Positions 25,857-33,953 of a stretch of 64,000 nucleotides of DNA are shown here, piece after piece. The stretch is from contig NZ_JANIDV010000001.1 of NCBI RefSeq assembly GCF_026385505.1, forward strand, positions 62,001 through 126,000, written 5' to 3'. The notes beneath the pieces are model-generated. The model did no database searches, had not been told where the DNA came from, and saw only the letters and a list, made by a program, of their open reading frames with translations. The position numbers and the translations under genes were made by a program. Source of the DNA: Bombella dulcis (GTDB lineage: Bacteria; Pseudomonadota; Alphaproteobacteria; Acetobacterales; Acetobacteraceae). Positions within the stretch are counted from its first letter, which is position 1. Each line of letters starts with the position of its first letter.

Positions 25857-28349
25857 TCAGTCTTTCTTGCGTCTGTTGTGGGGCTTTTTCTTGCTGAAGC
25901 CACCAGCCTTTCTGCCGTGCGGTATCTTCTTATGATAGCTGTGGTCTTCTGGCGGTCTGGAAGGACCGGTCCGGCTGCTCTGATGGCGGCGAGAGGATTC
26001 ACGCATACGGCTCTGGGTACGGAGGACCTGCTCGATCCATTCATCCAGAATGGTAGCGTTCCGCTCGGCAACGACGAGTTCCGGATAATGTTTCGGGAAG
26101 CGCATGGCCAGCCACCGCCATGTGACAAGGCGGCGATGGCGTTTCTCGGCCCGCTCCAGCTCTTCACGTCCGGCAGTGGCAGCAGCAGGAAGGCGGCCCG
26201 TGCCGGGGGGGAAGATGCGCTGCCCACGGGCATGGAAGGCGGCCCATTCCACAAGACGGGGAATCCCGTTGTCCCGTGTGTTGATCGGGCACATGGCGTA
26301 GGTCCAGCGGGTCGAGAGGTCCAGCCCGTCCACACCTTCCAGTGCAGCGGCGATCTCCAGAGCCTGTTCCATGTCGGCCAGACGGTAATTGGGGTCATCC
26401 GGGCGGAGGACGGCCCGCTTGATGCGGGTCAGCACGCCGTAAAGGCTGTCTGATTCCATTTCCTGCGCCACGGCCTGTACGATGTCGGCATCAGGCTGGA
26501 CGAGGGGGCGGAGTTCCAGCGTGGGTTCCGGCGGGGCATCCAGCATCTGACGGATGAAGCTGGGGCGGCCTGCGCCTTCCAGCACGCAGACCAGCCCTTC
26601 TTCATGTTTGCCGAAGCGGCCCGCACGCCCGCCGATCTGTTTGACTTCCTGCGAGACAAGATTGCGTGTCTGCCGTCCGTCATATTTGCGCAGTGTGCTG
26701 AACACCACCCTGCGGATGGAGAGGTTGAGGCCCATGCCGATGGCATCGGTGGCGATGAGAATGTCGGCATCCCCCCTGTTGAAGCGGGCGGCCTCGGCCC
26801 GGCGGACTTCCGGGCTGAGGGCACCATAGATGACGGCAACACGGCGGTTATGGGCCATCAGCTCGGCCCGGAGGTCCAGCACATCCCGGCGGGAGAAGGC
26901 GATGAGGGCATCACCGGCCCGCAGGTCCGTCAGGGCCAGTGTTCCGGCAGGGCGGAGGGGGCTTTTGCGCTCCAGATGGATTTCATCCACCGGGTCGTTG
27001 CAGAGTTCGGCGATGCGTCTGACGAGCGGAATGCAGTCCGCTGCGCCGAGGATGAAGACATGCCGTGCCGGAACGCCCATGATGGCGGCTGTCCATGCCG
27101 CACCCCGGTCCGGGTCGCTGAGCATCTGGGCCTCATCAATGATGGCCACGTCAACAGGATTGCTGAAAGGGCACATTTCCACCGTGGCGGCAAGATGGCG
27201 GGCCGTGGGGTCGATGATGCGTTCTTCCCCGGTCGTCAGGGAGGCCGGAACACCCCGGCTGAGCATGGCATCCCGGAATTCATGGGCCAGCAGCCGCAGC
27301 GGGGCGAGGGCCAGCCCGCTTTCAGCCTGGGCGAGGGCTTCCAGTGCCGTGTGGGACTTGCCGGAATTGGTCGGGCCGGTCACGAGCGTGATGCGGCGTT
27401 TCAGGGCACGGGCGGTGCGGAAATGGGCGGCAAAGCGGTCCAGTGCGGCCACCCGGGCGATGGCGGCATTGCCTCTGCGGGCTTCCGGACTGTCATCGTA
27501 GCTTTCATCACCTTTCTGACCCGTACCACGCCGCCAGCCATTGAGCAGGGGGCGGCATTTTTTCAGCTCTGCGGGGTCGAAATGGAAAATTTCCAGCCCG
27601 TCCGGCTGCATGTCCCGTTTGGCCACGGGGATGCGGTTTTCACCAATCCAGCGCAGGGCTTCCCGGCGGGAACAGTGCAGCAGGGCCGGGACCTTCTCGA
27701 AGCTGACAAGGGTGGCTTCCCAGTCTTTTATCTTCTGAAGCTCCCGTGCCCGGCGGGCTTCGGCTTTGGCCCGGATGTCCTCCTGCTCCCGTGCCCGGCG
27801 TTCTTCCTCAAGGATCATTTCATCCTCGAAGCCAAGGTCCACGCCGCCAAAGGCACGGGCGATGCTGTGGGAGAGCCGTTCAATCTGCGTGCCGGAGAGG
27901 AAGGTGCCGGTATCGGCGAGGTCCGCCCGCATGTCGTCCAGCACACGCAGGGGGGTGTCCGCCATGTCCCGCCAGCGTTCTTCCAGCACGCTTTCCAGCA
28001 CGGCACTCTGGCCGTCTTCATCAATCAGCGGGTCGCTGATGCGTTCGGCGGCCAGAAGGACATCTGCCTTGCGGACCCAGACATCACCATTGCGGTGGGC
28101 ACGGTTCATCATGCCGTTGGCCCAGCTGCGGCGGCGGACCTGACAGAGCGCATGAAGCAGTTCGGCCTCGTTGATCTCCGTCTTGTCGGCTCCCAGCCGG
28201 CGGGCGACCTGCCGCAGCAGGGCGGCACGCTCCCGTGGGGTGATGGCCAGATGCGCCCCGAAAGCGGCTTCGGCCTGCTCGAGGGCACGTTCTGCCGGGG
28301 AGGCCGGGGTGATGGAGGAAGGGTCGTGGGGCTGGGAACGGTCCGTCAT
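25857..28349 (-). CDS. Suv3-like superfamily 2 RNA helicase
   Basis: An 830-residue helicase related to mitochondrial SUPV3L1/Suv3. Order: an N-terminal region of about 170 residues, a charged helix at about 178-210 ('EEERRAREQEDIRAKAEARR'), then the helicase core with Walker A 'GPTNSGKS' at about 325-332, 'AIIDEAQML' (DExx box) near 400, and motif VI 'QIGGRAGRFG' near 555, followed by the Suv3 C-terminal domain and a very basic tail rich in Lys, His and Arg. Suv3 unwinds RNA for degradation in mitochondria; alphaproteobacterial homologues are common but their role is not well defined. The start at 28349 (MTDRSQ) is preferred; the open frame upstream is not conserved-looking and would run into the fpr promoter region. 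Confidence 0.85.
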   Translation of the reverse strand: MTDRSQPHDPSSITPASPAERALEQAEAAFGAHLAITPRERAALLRQVARRLGADKTEINEAELLHALCQVRRRSWANGMMNRAHRNGDVWVRKADVLLAAERISDPLIDEDGQSAVLESVLEERWRDMADTPLRVLDDMRADLADTGTFLSGTQIERLSHSIARAFGGVDLGFEDEMILEEERRAREQEDIRAKAEARRARELQKIKDWEATLVSFEKVPALLHCSRREALRWIGENRIPVAKRDMQPDGLEIFHFDPAELKKCRPLLNGWRRGTGQKGDESYDDSPEARRGNAAIARVAALDRFAAHFRTARALKRRITLVTGPTNSGKSHTALEALAQAESGLALAPLRLLAHEFRDAMLSRGVPASLTTGEERIIDPTARHLAATVEMCPFSNPVDVAIIDEAQMLSDPDRGAAWTAAIMGVPARHVFILGAADCIPLVRRIAELCNDPVDEIHLERKSPLRPAGTLALTDLRAGDALIAFSRRDVLDLRAELMAHNRRVAVIYGALSPEVRRAEAARFNRGDADILIATDAIGMGLNLSIRRVVFSTLRKYDGRQTRNLVSQEVKQIGGRAGRFGKHEEGLVCVLEGAGRPSFIRQMLDAPPEPTLELRPLVQPDADIVQAVAQEMESDSLYGVLTRIKRAVLRPDDPNYRLADMEQALEIAAALEGVDGLDLSTRWTYAMCPINTRDNGIPRLVEWAAFHARGQRIFPPGTGRLPAAATAGREELERAEKRHRRLVTWRWLAMRFPKHYPELVVAERNATILDEWIEQVLRTQSRMRESSRRHQSSRTGPSRPPEDHSYHKKIPHGRKAGGFSKKKPHNRRKKD

Positions 28350-28542
28350 GCTGGTGTTTTCAGGAGCGCAGGGCAGGGAAGTCAAGAGAAAAGGGGTGAG
28401 GACGTCCCGTTTCTGGTGACAATCAGGTAAAAGAAAGGCATGTTGTCGGTCATGCCGGTTGGCTCCCCGGTTTACGGGTGATGCTGGACCCTGTTGACTG
28501 AACATGTTGTGACTTTTGTATTTCTGGAGATGAAGACGGATC

Positions 28543-29436
28543 ATGAGCACGCCTTACCCCGCTGAATCCGCCCCCACGCCCGTGATTGATGAGCCGCTGA
28601 CCGGCCTTGTCCCGTTTGAAGGTCATGAGGGCCAGTACCGTCTCGCCGGGCCGACAAAGGAATATAGCCATCTTTATCCGGCCACGGTCCAGCAGGTCCA
28701 TCACTGGACGAACCGTCTTTTCAGCTTCACCACGACTCGTGATCCCGGCCTGCGTTTCTCCAACGGCCAGTTTGCGATGATCGGCATAGAGGTCGAAGGC
28801 AAGCCGCTGCTGCGTGCCTATTCTCTGGCCTCCGCCAATTACGAGGATCAGATGGAGTTCCTCTCCATTGCCGTGGAGAATGGCCCACTGACCTCCCGCC
28901 TGCGTCACGTCAAGGTGGGTGATACGGTGTTGATCGGCCGCAAGCCGGTGGGAACCCTGCTGCTGGACAATCTGAAGCCGGGCCGCAACCTGTATTTCCT
29001 CTCCACCGGGACAGGTCTTGCCCCCTTCCTGAGCCTTATCAAGGACCCGGACGCCTATGACCGTTATGAGAACGTGATTCTCACCCATACGGTGCGTGAG
29101 CGTGGTGAGCTGGCCTATCGTGATTACATCACGAACATTCTGCCAAAGCATGAGTTCCTTGGCGAGGATGTGGCCGCCAAGCTGAAATACTATCCGGCCG
29201 TCACCCGTGAAGACTTCCCCGTGCAGGAGCGCATCACGGCTCTCATCAATAACGGGCGCATCTTCCGTGACCTGAACATTGACGAGCTGGACCCGGAGCA
29301 TGACCGTGTGATGATCTGCGGTTCCCCGGAGATGCTGGCTGACACCCAGAAGCTGCTGGAAGAGCGTGGCTTTGAGGAAGGCAATATGAGCCGTCAGGGT
29401 TCCTATGTGGTCGAGAAGGCTTTTGCCGAGCGGTAA
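28543..29436 (+). CDS. fpr: Ferredoxin/flavodoxin-NADP+ reductase
   Basis: A 297-residue FAD enzyme passing electrons between NADPH and ferredoxin or flavodoxin. The FAD-binding 'RAYSLAS', the NADP-binding 'STGTGLAPFLSLI', and 'RVMICGSPEML' are all present, and the tail 'GSYVVEKAFAER' is the longer C-terminal form typical of alphaproteobacteria and Azotobacter. Residues 1-40 are an N-terminal extension not seen in the usual 255-260-residue enzyme; a downstream start near the 'YPATVQQVHHWT' region is not available as ATG, so the extension is probably real. GGAGATGAAG lies shortly before the ATG. It is divergent from the helicase gene. Confidence 0.93.
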   Translation: MSTPYPAESAPTPVIDEPLTGLVPFEGHEGQYRLAGPTKEYSHLYPATVQQVHHWTNRLFSFTTTRDPGLRFSNGQFAMIGIEVEGKPLLRAYSLASANYEDQMEFLSIAVENGPLTSRLRHVKVGDTVLIGRKPVGTLLLDNLKPGRNLYFLSTGTGLAPFLSLIKDPDAYDRYENVILTHTVRERGELAYRDYITNILPKHEFLGEDVAAKLKYYPAVTREDFPVQERITALINNGRIFRDLNIDELDPEHDRVMICGSPEMLADTQKLLEERGFEEGNMSRQGSYVVEKAFAER

Positions 29437-29466
29437 GCCGGGGCCGTAAAATCGTGGACCCGGCGG

Positions 29467-29550
29467 ACGGGCAGGTTCGGGAGGTGTGAACGGACGGTGT
29501 GAGGGTGATGATCTCTCTCACGCATCGTTGAGCCTTCCGGGCCTGCCCGT
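29467..29550. repeat. Long-range inverted repeat before gor
   Basis: ACGGGCAGG (29467-29475) and CCTGCCCGT (29542-29550) are perfectly complementary, with a smaller GTGAG/CTCAC pairing inside. This gives a folded element of about 84 bases in the 186-base gap between fpr and gor. No T tract follows, so it is not an obvious terminator. Confidence 0.35.
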
Positions 29551-29622
29551 TCTGCTATCAGATGAAACAAGGATCAGGGCCTGCCGCTCTGGTGGATGGG
29601 GTGGCAGGCGGGAAGGGACGAC

Positions 29623-31014
29623 ATGCAGGACTATGATCTTTTCGTGATTGGTGCGGGTTCAGGCGGGGTGCGCTGTGCCCGCATTGCCGCCCAGAACGGT
29701 GCCCGTGTGGGCATTGCCGAACGCAGGCACTGGGGCGGGACCTGTGTCAATCTGGGCTGCGTACCCAAGAAGCTGATGGTCTATGCGGCAGAGACGGGCC
29801 GGATGATTGAGGATGCACCAGCCTTTGGCTGGGACGTGCAGCGTCCGTCCTCCTTCGACTGGTACAGCTTCATCGCGGCCAAGGATAGGGAAATTGAGCG
29901 GCTGAACGGCATTTACATTTCCATGCTGGAGAAAGCCGGGATCGACCTTTACACGGGTGATGCCAGACTGCTGGATGCCAGCACGCTGGAGATCGGTCCC
30001 TCCGTTCTGGCTCCGGAGGCTCCGGCCCAGCGCATCCGGGCCAAGAAGATCGTGCTGGCTACAGGGTCCACGCCGGTGAGGCTGGACATTCCGGGGGCTG
30101 AGCTGGCCATCACCTCTGATGAGCTGTTCCATCTGCCCGAGCGGCCCCGGAAGGTCGCCATCATCGGCAGTGGCTATATCGGTGTGGAATTTGCCGGAAT
30201 TCTGGCGGGCATGGGGTCGCAGGTGGACCTGTTCTACCGCCAGCCCCTGCCGCTGCGTGGGTTTGATGAAGAGGTCCGTGCCCATCTCAAGGAGCTGATT
30301 GACCTGTATGGCATCACGCAGCATCCGGGCACGTCGCCGGTCCGTCTGGAAGATATTGGCGGGGGCAGGGCTGTCCGTCTGGTAACGGATGATGGAGCGT
30401 CTTACGAGGTCGATGCCGTCATCATGGCGACGGGCCGTCGGGCCGCCGTGGATTCGCTGGGGCTGGAGGCCGCAGGCGTGGCGATGGAGAAGGGTCATGT
30501 CATGGCCGGAGTGGATGGCAGGACCAACGTGCCCTCCATCTATGCCATCGGGGACATAAGGGACCAGTATAACCTGACCCCCACCGCCATTGCGGAAGGT
30601 CACATGCTGGCCGAGCAGCTCTTCAATCCGCAGGGGCGGACATGGTCCTTCGAGACCCTGCCGAAAGCGGTCTTCTTCTCATCGCCCGTGGGTGTCGTGG
30701 GGCTGAGCGAGGAAGAGGCGGCCAGGGACCATGATCTTGCCATCTATACCTCCCAGTTTACCCCCATGCGTCAGACTCTGCCGAAACGGGCAGGCAAGAT
30801 CCTGATGAAGCTGGTGGTGGACTGTCACAGTGACGTGGTGCTGGGTGCCCATATGGTCGGGCCGGATGCGCCGGAGATCATCCAGATGCTGGCCATTGCC
30901 GTGACGGCCAAGCTGACCAAGACGCAGCTGGACCAGACCGTGGCCCTGCATCCCAGCACGGCGGAGGAGTTCGTCACCATGCGGTCCCCCACCCGTATGG
31001 TTGACCGCCACTGA
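29623..31014 (+). CDS. gor: Glutathione-disulfide reductase
   Basis: A 463-residue flavoprotein of the pyridine nucleotide-disulfide reductase class that reduces GSSG with NADPH. FAD site 'DLFVIGAGSGGVRCARIA' at the N-terminus, redox-active disulfide in 'GGTCVNLGCVPKKLM' near residue 45, NAD(P)-site 'VAIIGSGYIGVEFAG' near 180, and the C-terminal catalytic 'ALHPSTAEEFVTM'. The last motif and the GGTCVNLGCVPKK form distinguish it from lipoamide dehydrogenase. The start at 29623 (MQDYDLF) is preferred to 29596. Gene follows fpr on the same strand but 186 bases away; both serve NADPH-linked redox balance. Confidence 0.92.
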   Translation: MQDYDLFVIGAGSGGVRCARIAAQNGARVGIAERRHWGGTCVNLGCVPKKLMVYAAETGRMIEDAPAFGWDVQRPSSFDWYSFIAAKDREIERLNGIYISMLEKAGIDLYTGDARLLDASTLEIGPSVLAPEAPAQRIRAKKIVLATGSTPVRLDIPGAELAITSDELFHLPERPRKVAIIGSGYIGVEFAGILAGMGSQVDLFYRQPLPLRGFDEEVRAHLKELIDLYGITQHPGTSPVRLEDIGGGRAVRLVTDDGASYEVDAVIMATGRRAAVDSLGLEAAGVAMEKGHVMAGVDGRTNVPSIYAIGDIRDQYNLTPTAIAEGHMLAEQLFNPQGRTWSFETLPKAVFFSSPVGVVGLSEEEAARDHDLAIYTSQFTPMRQTLPKRAGKILMKLVVDCHSDVVLGAHMVGPDAPEIIQMLAIAVTAKLTKTQLDQTVALHPSTAEEFVTMRSPTRMVDRH

Positions 31015-31041
31015 TACAGCCGGAGGGGAACGGGATGGGTC

Positions 31042-33138
31042 ATGAGCTGGCTTAAATTGCAGCCGAACACTCTGAGTGCCGTCCTGTTCTCCCTGCGGAC
31101 GACCATTGCCTCACTGGTGGCTCTGGCCATTGCCTTCTGGATGGAGATGGGGTCGCCCCAGTGGGCGGCCATGACGGTCTGGATCGTGGCGCAGAACTCC
31201 CGCGGGATGAGCCTTTCCAAGGGACGCTGGCGCATCGCCGGGACGCTGCTGGGCATGGTCGGGGGGATCAGCCTGATCGCTCTCGCCCCGCAGTCTCCTT
31301 GGATTTTTTTCGTCCTTCTGGCAGGGTGGGTCGGCTGGTGTACGGGCATGGCCTGCCTGCTGGAGAATTTCCGGGGCTATGCGATGGTTCTGGCGGGCTA
31401 TACGGGGGCCATCATTGCCGTCGGTGCAGCGGAGCATCCCGATCAGGTCTTCTATATCGCCATGTCCCGCGGGTCCTACATCCTGCTGGGCGTGGTGTGT
31501 GAGATGGTGGCGGGCATGGTGGCCGTGCCGGGAGCGGACCGTGCTGCTCGTGCCGGTCTTGAGAAACGCATGGCGACCCTGCTGAGCCAGACGGCATCGG
31601 CTCTTGCGCTTGTCCTGCGGCAGGATGTGCAGGGCGTGGCCCAGATGACACGGATTCTTGGCTCGTTGCAGAGTTTCAACGATCAGCTGGAGTTTGTCCG
31701 CATTGATTCCCGTCATGCGGGTGAGGATGCGGACCGGGCCTATGTGACGCTGGAGCGGGTGTCATTCGTTCTGGCCCGGGGCGTGGGGGTGCGGTCCCGG
31801 TTGGCTTCGGCCCCGCATCTGCCGGACCGTCTCGTGGCCGGGCTGGAGCGTGTGGCCGGGGAGCTGGACGAGATCGCCGCCCTGCTCGGGCAGGATATGG
31901 GGCAGGTCATGGCCGGGCTGGGGAAGCTGGAGGCCATGCTTCAGAAAAATCATGATGAGCTGGAACGCTGCCTGCCCCGGGATGACGATGATGCGCTCCA
32001 GCAGAGCATTGTCGGGGTGGGGGTGGAGATCATGCTCATTGATTTCCGCTCAGCCGTGGAATCCCACTATGCCGGCCTGCGGAAGATACCGGCCCCGGAG
32101 CGGCACCGCATGAAGCGCAGGGCTGACGGACGGCTGGCCACCATCAATGCCATCCGGGCGGCGGTGGCCATCCTGATCGGAGCTTTCGTCTGGTATGTGA
32201 CGGCATGGCCTTATGGCGGGGCCTATATGAGCCTGCTCAGTGTGGTCTGTGCCCGTTTTGCCATCATGAACAACATGATTCTGGTCAGCAAATATTTCTT
32301 TTACGGGGCAGTCTGCTCGGTGCTGGCCAGCATCATTCCGGTTTTCCTGATCATGCCCATGAGTTCCGAATATGCCGTGTTTGCCCTGCCTTTTTCCGTA
32401 CTGATGTTTCTTGGCGGTCTGGCCCTGCGTGTGCCGTCCCTGGCAGGGATTGCGGCCTCCTACGTCAATTTCTTTCCATGGATCATGGGGCTGGACAATC
32501 AGGGGCGGGTGGATGAGGTGACATGGTTCAACCAGTCCCTCGTGCTGCTTCTGGCCCTGCTGAGCGGGATTCAGGTGTTCCGTACGGTGCTGCCCTTCTC
32601 GGTCACGCAGGCATGGGCGCAGCTGCGGCGTCAGCTTGTGAAGGAAATCCAGCGTCTGAAAGAACCGCTGAAAGGCCGTGCCCAGACCCAGCGGCTCTGG
32701 ACCAATGAGACGACCCTGCGGATGGAGCAGGTCATCCGCTTTGCGGGCAAGATTCCGCAGGAGGAAATTGACAGCATGATCCGGGGCACATTGTCCGTCA
32801 TGACAGTGGGACGGAACCTGCTGACCGTGAAAGACCTTGTCATGCTGGGGCGGCTGCCTGCCTGTGCGCTGGCAACGGGGGAACATATGGTCCGGGACAT
32901 CGTCCATCTGACGGAGAATGGCCGGGAGGATGCCCCGCTGACCCATCAGCAGTTCCTGGAGGATCAGGCCCGTCTGGAAGAGGCGTTTCATGGCAGCAGG
33001 AATGTTTCCCGCAGGCGTGATCTGGCCGCCGGGATCGGCTCACTCAGGATCATTCATTTTGAATATCAGACCAGCCGGGATTTCTTCCTGAACGAGCATC
33101 GGGCGGTATCCATCCTGAGACGCCTTCAGGAAGGGTGA
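31042..33138 (+). CDS. FUSC-family (aromatic acid efflux type) membrane protein
   Basis: A 698-residue protein of the FUSC/AaeB/YccS superfamily. It has two blocks of about six membrane helices (about 15-170 and 355-510), each followed by a long cytoplasmic segment. 'SPQWAAMTVWIVAQNSRGMSLSKGRWRIAGTLLG' in the first block is the family signature. AaeB relatives export hydroxylated aromatic acids with a membrane-fusion partner; no fusion protein is adjacent here, so the substrate is unknown. It begins 27 bases after gor and could be co-transcribed with it. A second FUSC protein (MdtO-like) is encoded at 44.9 kb. Confidence 0.83.
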   Translation: MSWLKLQPNTLSAVLFSLRTTIASLVALAIAFWMEMGSPQWAAMTVWIVAQNSRGMSLSKGRWRIAGTLLGMVGGISLIALAPQSPWIFFVLLAGWVGWCTGMACLLENFRGYAMVLAGYTGAIIAVGAAEHPDQVFYIAMSRGSYILLGVVCEMVAGMVAVPGADRAARAGLEKRMATLLSQTASALALVLRQDVQGVAQMTRILGSLQSFNDQLEFVRIDSRHAGEDADRAYVTLERVSFVLARGVGVRSRLASAPHLPDRLVAGLERVAGELDEIAALLGQDMGQVMAGLGKLEAMLQKNHDELERCLPRDDDDALQQSIVGVGVEIMLIDFRSAVESHYAGLRKIPAPERHRMKRRADGRLATINAIRAAVAILIGAFVWYVTAWPYGGAYMSLLSVVCARFAIMNNMILVSKYFFYGAVCSVLASIIPVFLIMPMSSEYAVFALPFSVLMFLGGLALRVPSLAGIAASYVNFFPWIMGLDNQGRVDEVTWFNQSLVLLLALLSGIQVFRTVLPFSVTQAWAQLRRQLVKEIQRLKEPLKGRAQTQRLWTNETTLRMEQVIRFAGKIPQEEIDSMIRGTLSVMTVGRNLLTVKDLVMLGRLPACALATGEHMVRDIVHLTENGREDAPLTHQQFLEDQARLEEAFHGSRNVSRRRDLAAGIGSLRIIHFEYQTSRDFFLNEHRAVSILRRLQEG

Positions 33139-33156
33139 GGGGTTCCTGCCCGCATG

Positions 33157-33194
33157 AAAAAAGCTCCACCCTTCCGTGAAAGGGGGGAGCTTTT
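33157..33194. terminator. Bidirectional hairpin terminator
   Basis: AAAAGCTCC...GGAGCTTTT closes a hairpin with an inner CCCTT/AAGGG pairing; A-rich on the left and TTTT on the right, so it can end both the FUSC gene and the convergent secreted-protein gene. Confidence 0.8.
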
Positions 33195-33224
33195 CCGGGC
33201 CGTGGCCGCTGGTGTCAGCCTGGC

Positions 33225-33671
33225 TCAGAAGCCGTTGCCACGGGGGGCGACCCAGCCATTGCCGGTGGCATCACCCAGCTGGCCACCCTGAATCGGGTTG
33301 GTATCCTGATAGGAACTGCCGAACTTGCCGAGATTGCTGCCCGTGACGGCATCACGGTTGGACTTCAGCTGGGCTTCGTGGTCCGGGTCCGGCCCGTTCT
33401 CGAATTCCGTGGACGGGACATCCTGATAGCCCGGCGGCGGCGGGCGGTGACCTCTGGCATGGAAATGCTCTCCGCCCTTGGTCGTGTTTCTCTGTGCCTG
33501 CTGGGCTGACTGTTTTGTCGTGGTGGTTGTGGGGCTGTCCTGATAGGGCGTGCTGAAATGGACGGTCTGTGCCACGGCATGGGGAGCCGCAGCCGGTACG
33601 AGGGAGGCAAGGCCCAGAGCTGCCGTCAGTGCTGTCAGACGCTTGAGGGATGAAGAAAAGCGCGAAGCCAT
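33225..33671 (-). CDS. Small secreted protein, function unknown
   Basis: A 148-residue protein that I do not recognise. It starts with a clear Sec signal peptide ('LKRLTALTAALGLASLVPAAAPHAVAQ', cleavage likely after AVA). The mature part is polar and probably disordered: Thr/Gln-rich (SPTTTTTKQSAQQAQ), then Pro/Gly- and His-containing (HFHARGHRPPPPGYQ), ending in Gly/Asn-rich sequence. The ATG at 33671 (MASRFSS) places the basic residues just before the hydrophobic core; 33689 is possible. No Cys is present in the mature part. It is probably periplasmic or extracellular; there is no sequence clue to role. Confidence 0.6.
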   Translation of the reverse strand: MASRFSSSLKRLTALTAALGLASLVPAAAPHAVAQTVHFSTPYQDSPTTTTTKQSAQQAQRNTTKGGEHFHARGHRPPPPGYQDVPSTEFENGPDPDHEAQLKSNRDAVTGSNLGKFGSSYQDTNPIQGGQLGDATGNGWVAPRGNGF

Positions 33672-33772
33672 GTGTGATAATTCCTGCATAGATTAGGGAT
33701 GCTTCATTCCCTTCATATACCCTTTTACAGGGCGAGAAGATCAAGTTTTTTCAGTGAGAAAGATGGCGGGAG

Positions 33773-33839
33773 GGGCAGGCCGTTCCGGCAGTGGGGCATG
33801 GCGCAACGCGGGACGGGCTGAATAATTTGTGGCCTGCCC
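33773..33839. repeat. 9-bp inverted repeat upstream of DAHP synthase
   Basis: GGGCAGGCC (33773-33781) and GGCCTGCCC (33831-33839) are perfectly complementary over a 49-base gap, 115 bases before the DAHP synthase start. It could be a leader stem or simply chance in GC-rich DNA. Confidence 0.3.
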
Positions 33840-33953
33840 TACCATTCGGGCGGTATTTCGGTCATAAAATTGGTTACTGATTTTACAGATACGGCGATCC
33901 CGGGGCGGTCCTGAAAAAGACAGGGCTGCGCCCGCTGTCGCAGGGAGAACAAG

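Noticed and set aside
26604..28430. 608-codon open frame antisense to the Suv3-like helicase
   Set aside because: No family similarity; the opposite strand carries intact helicase motifs throughout.
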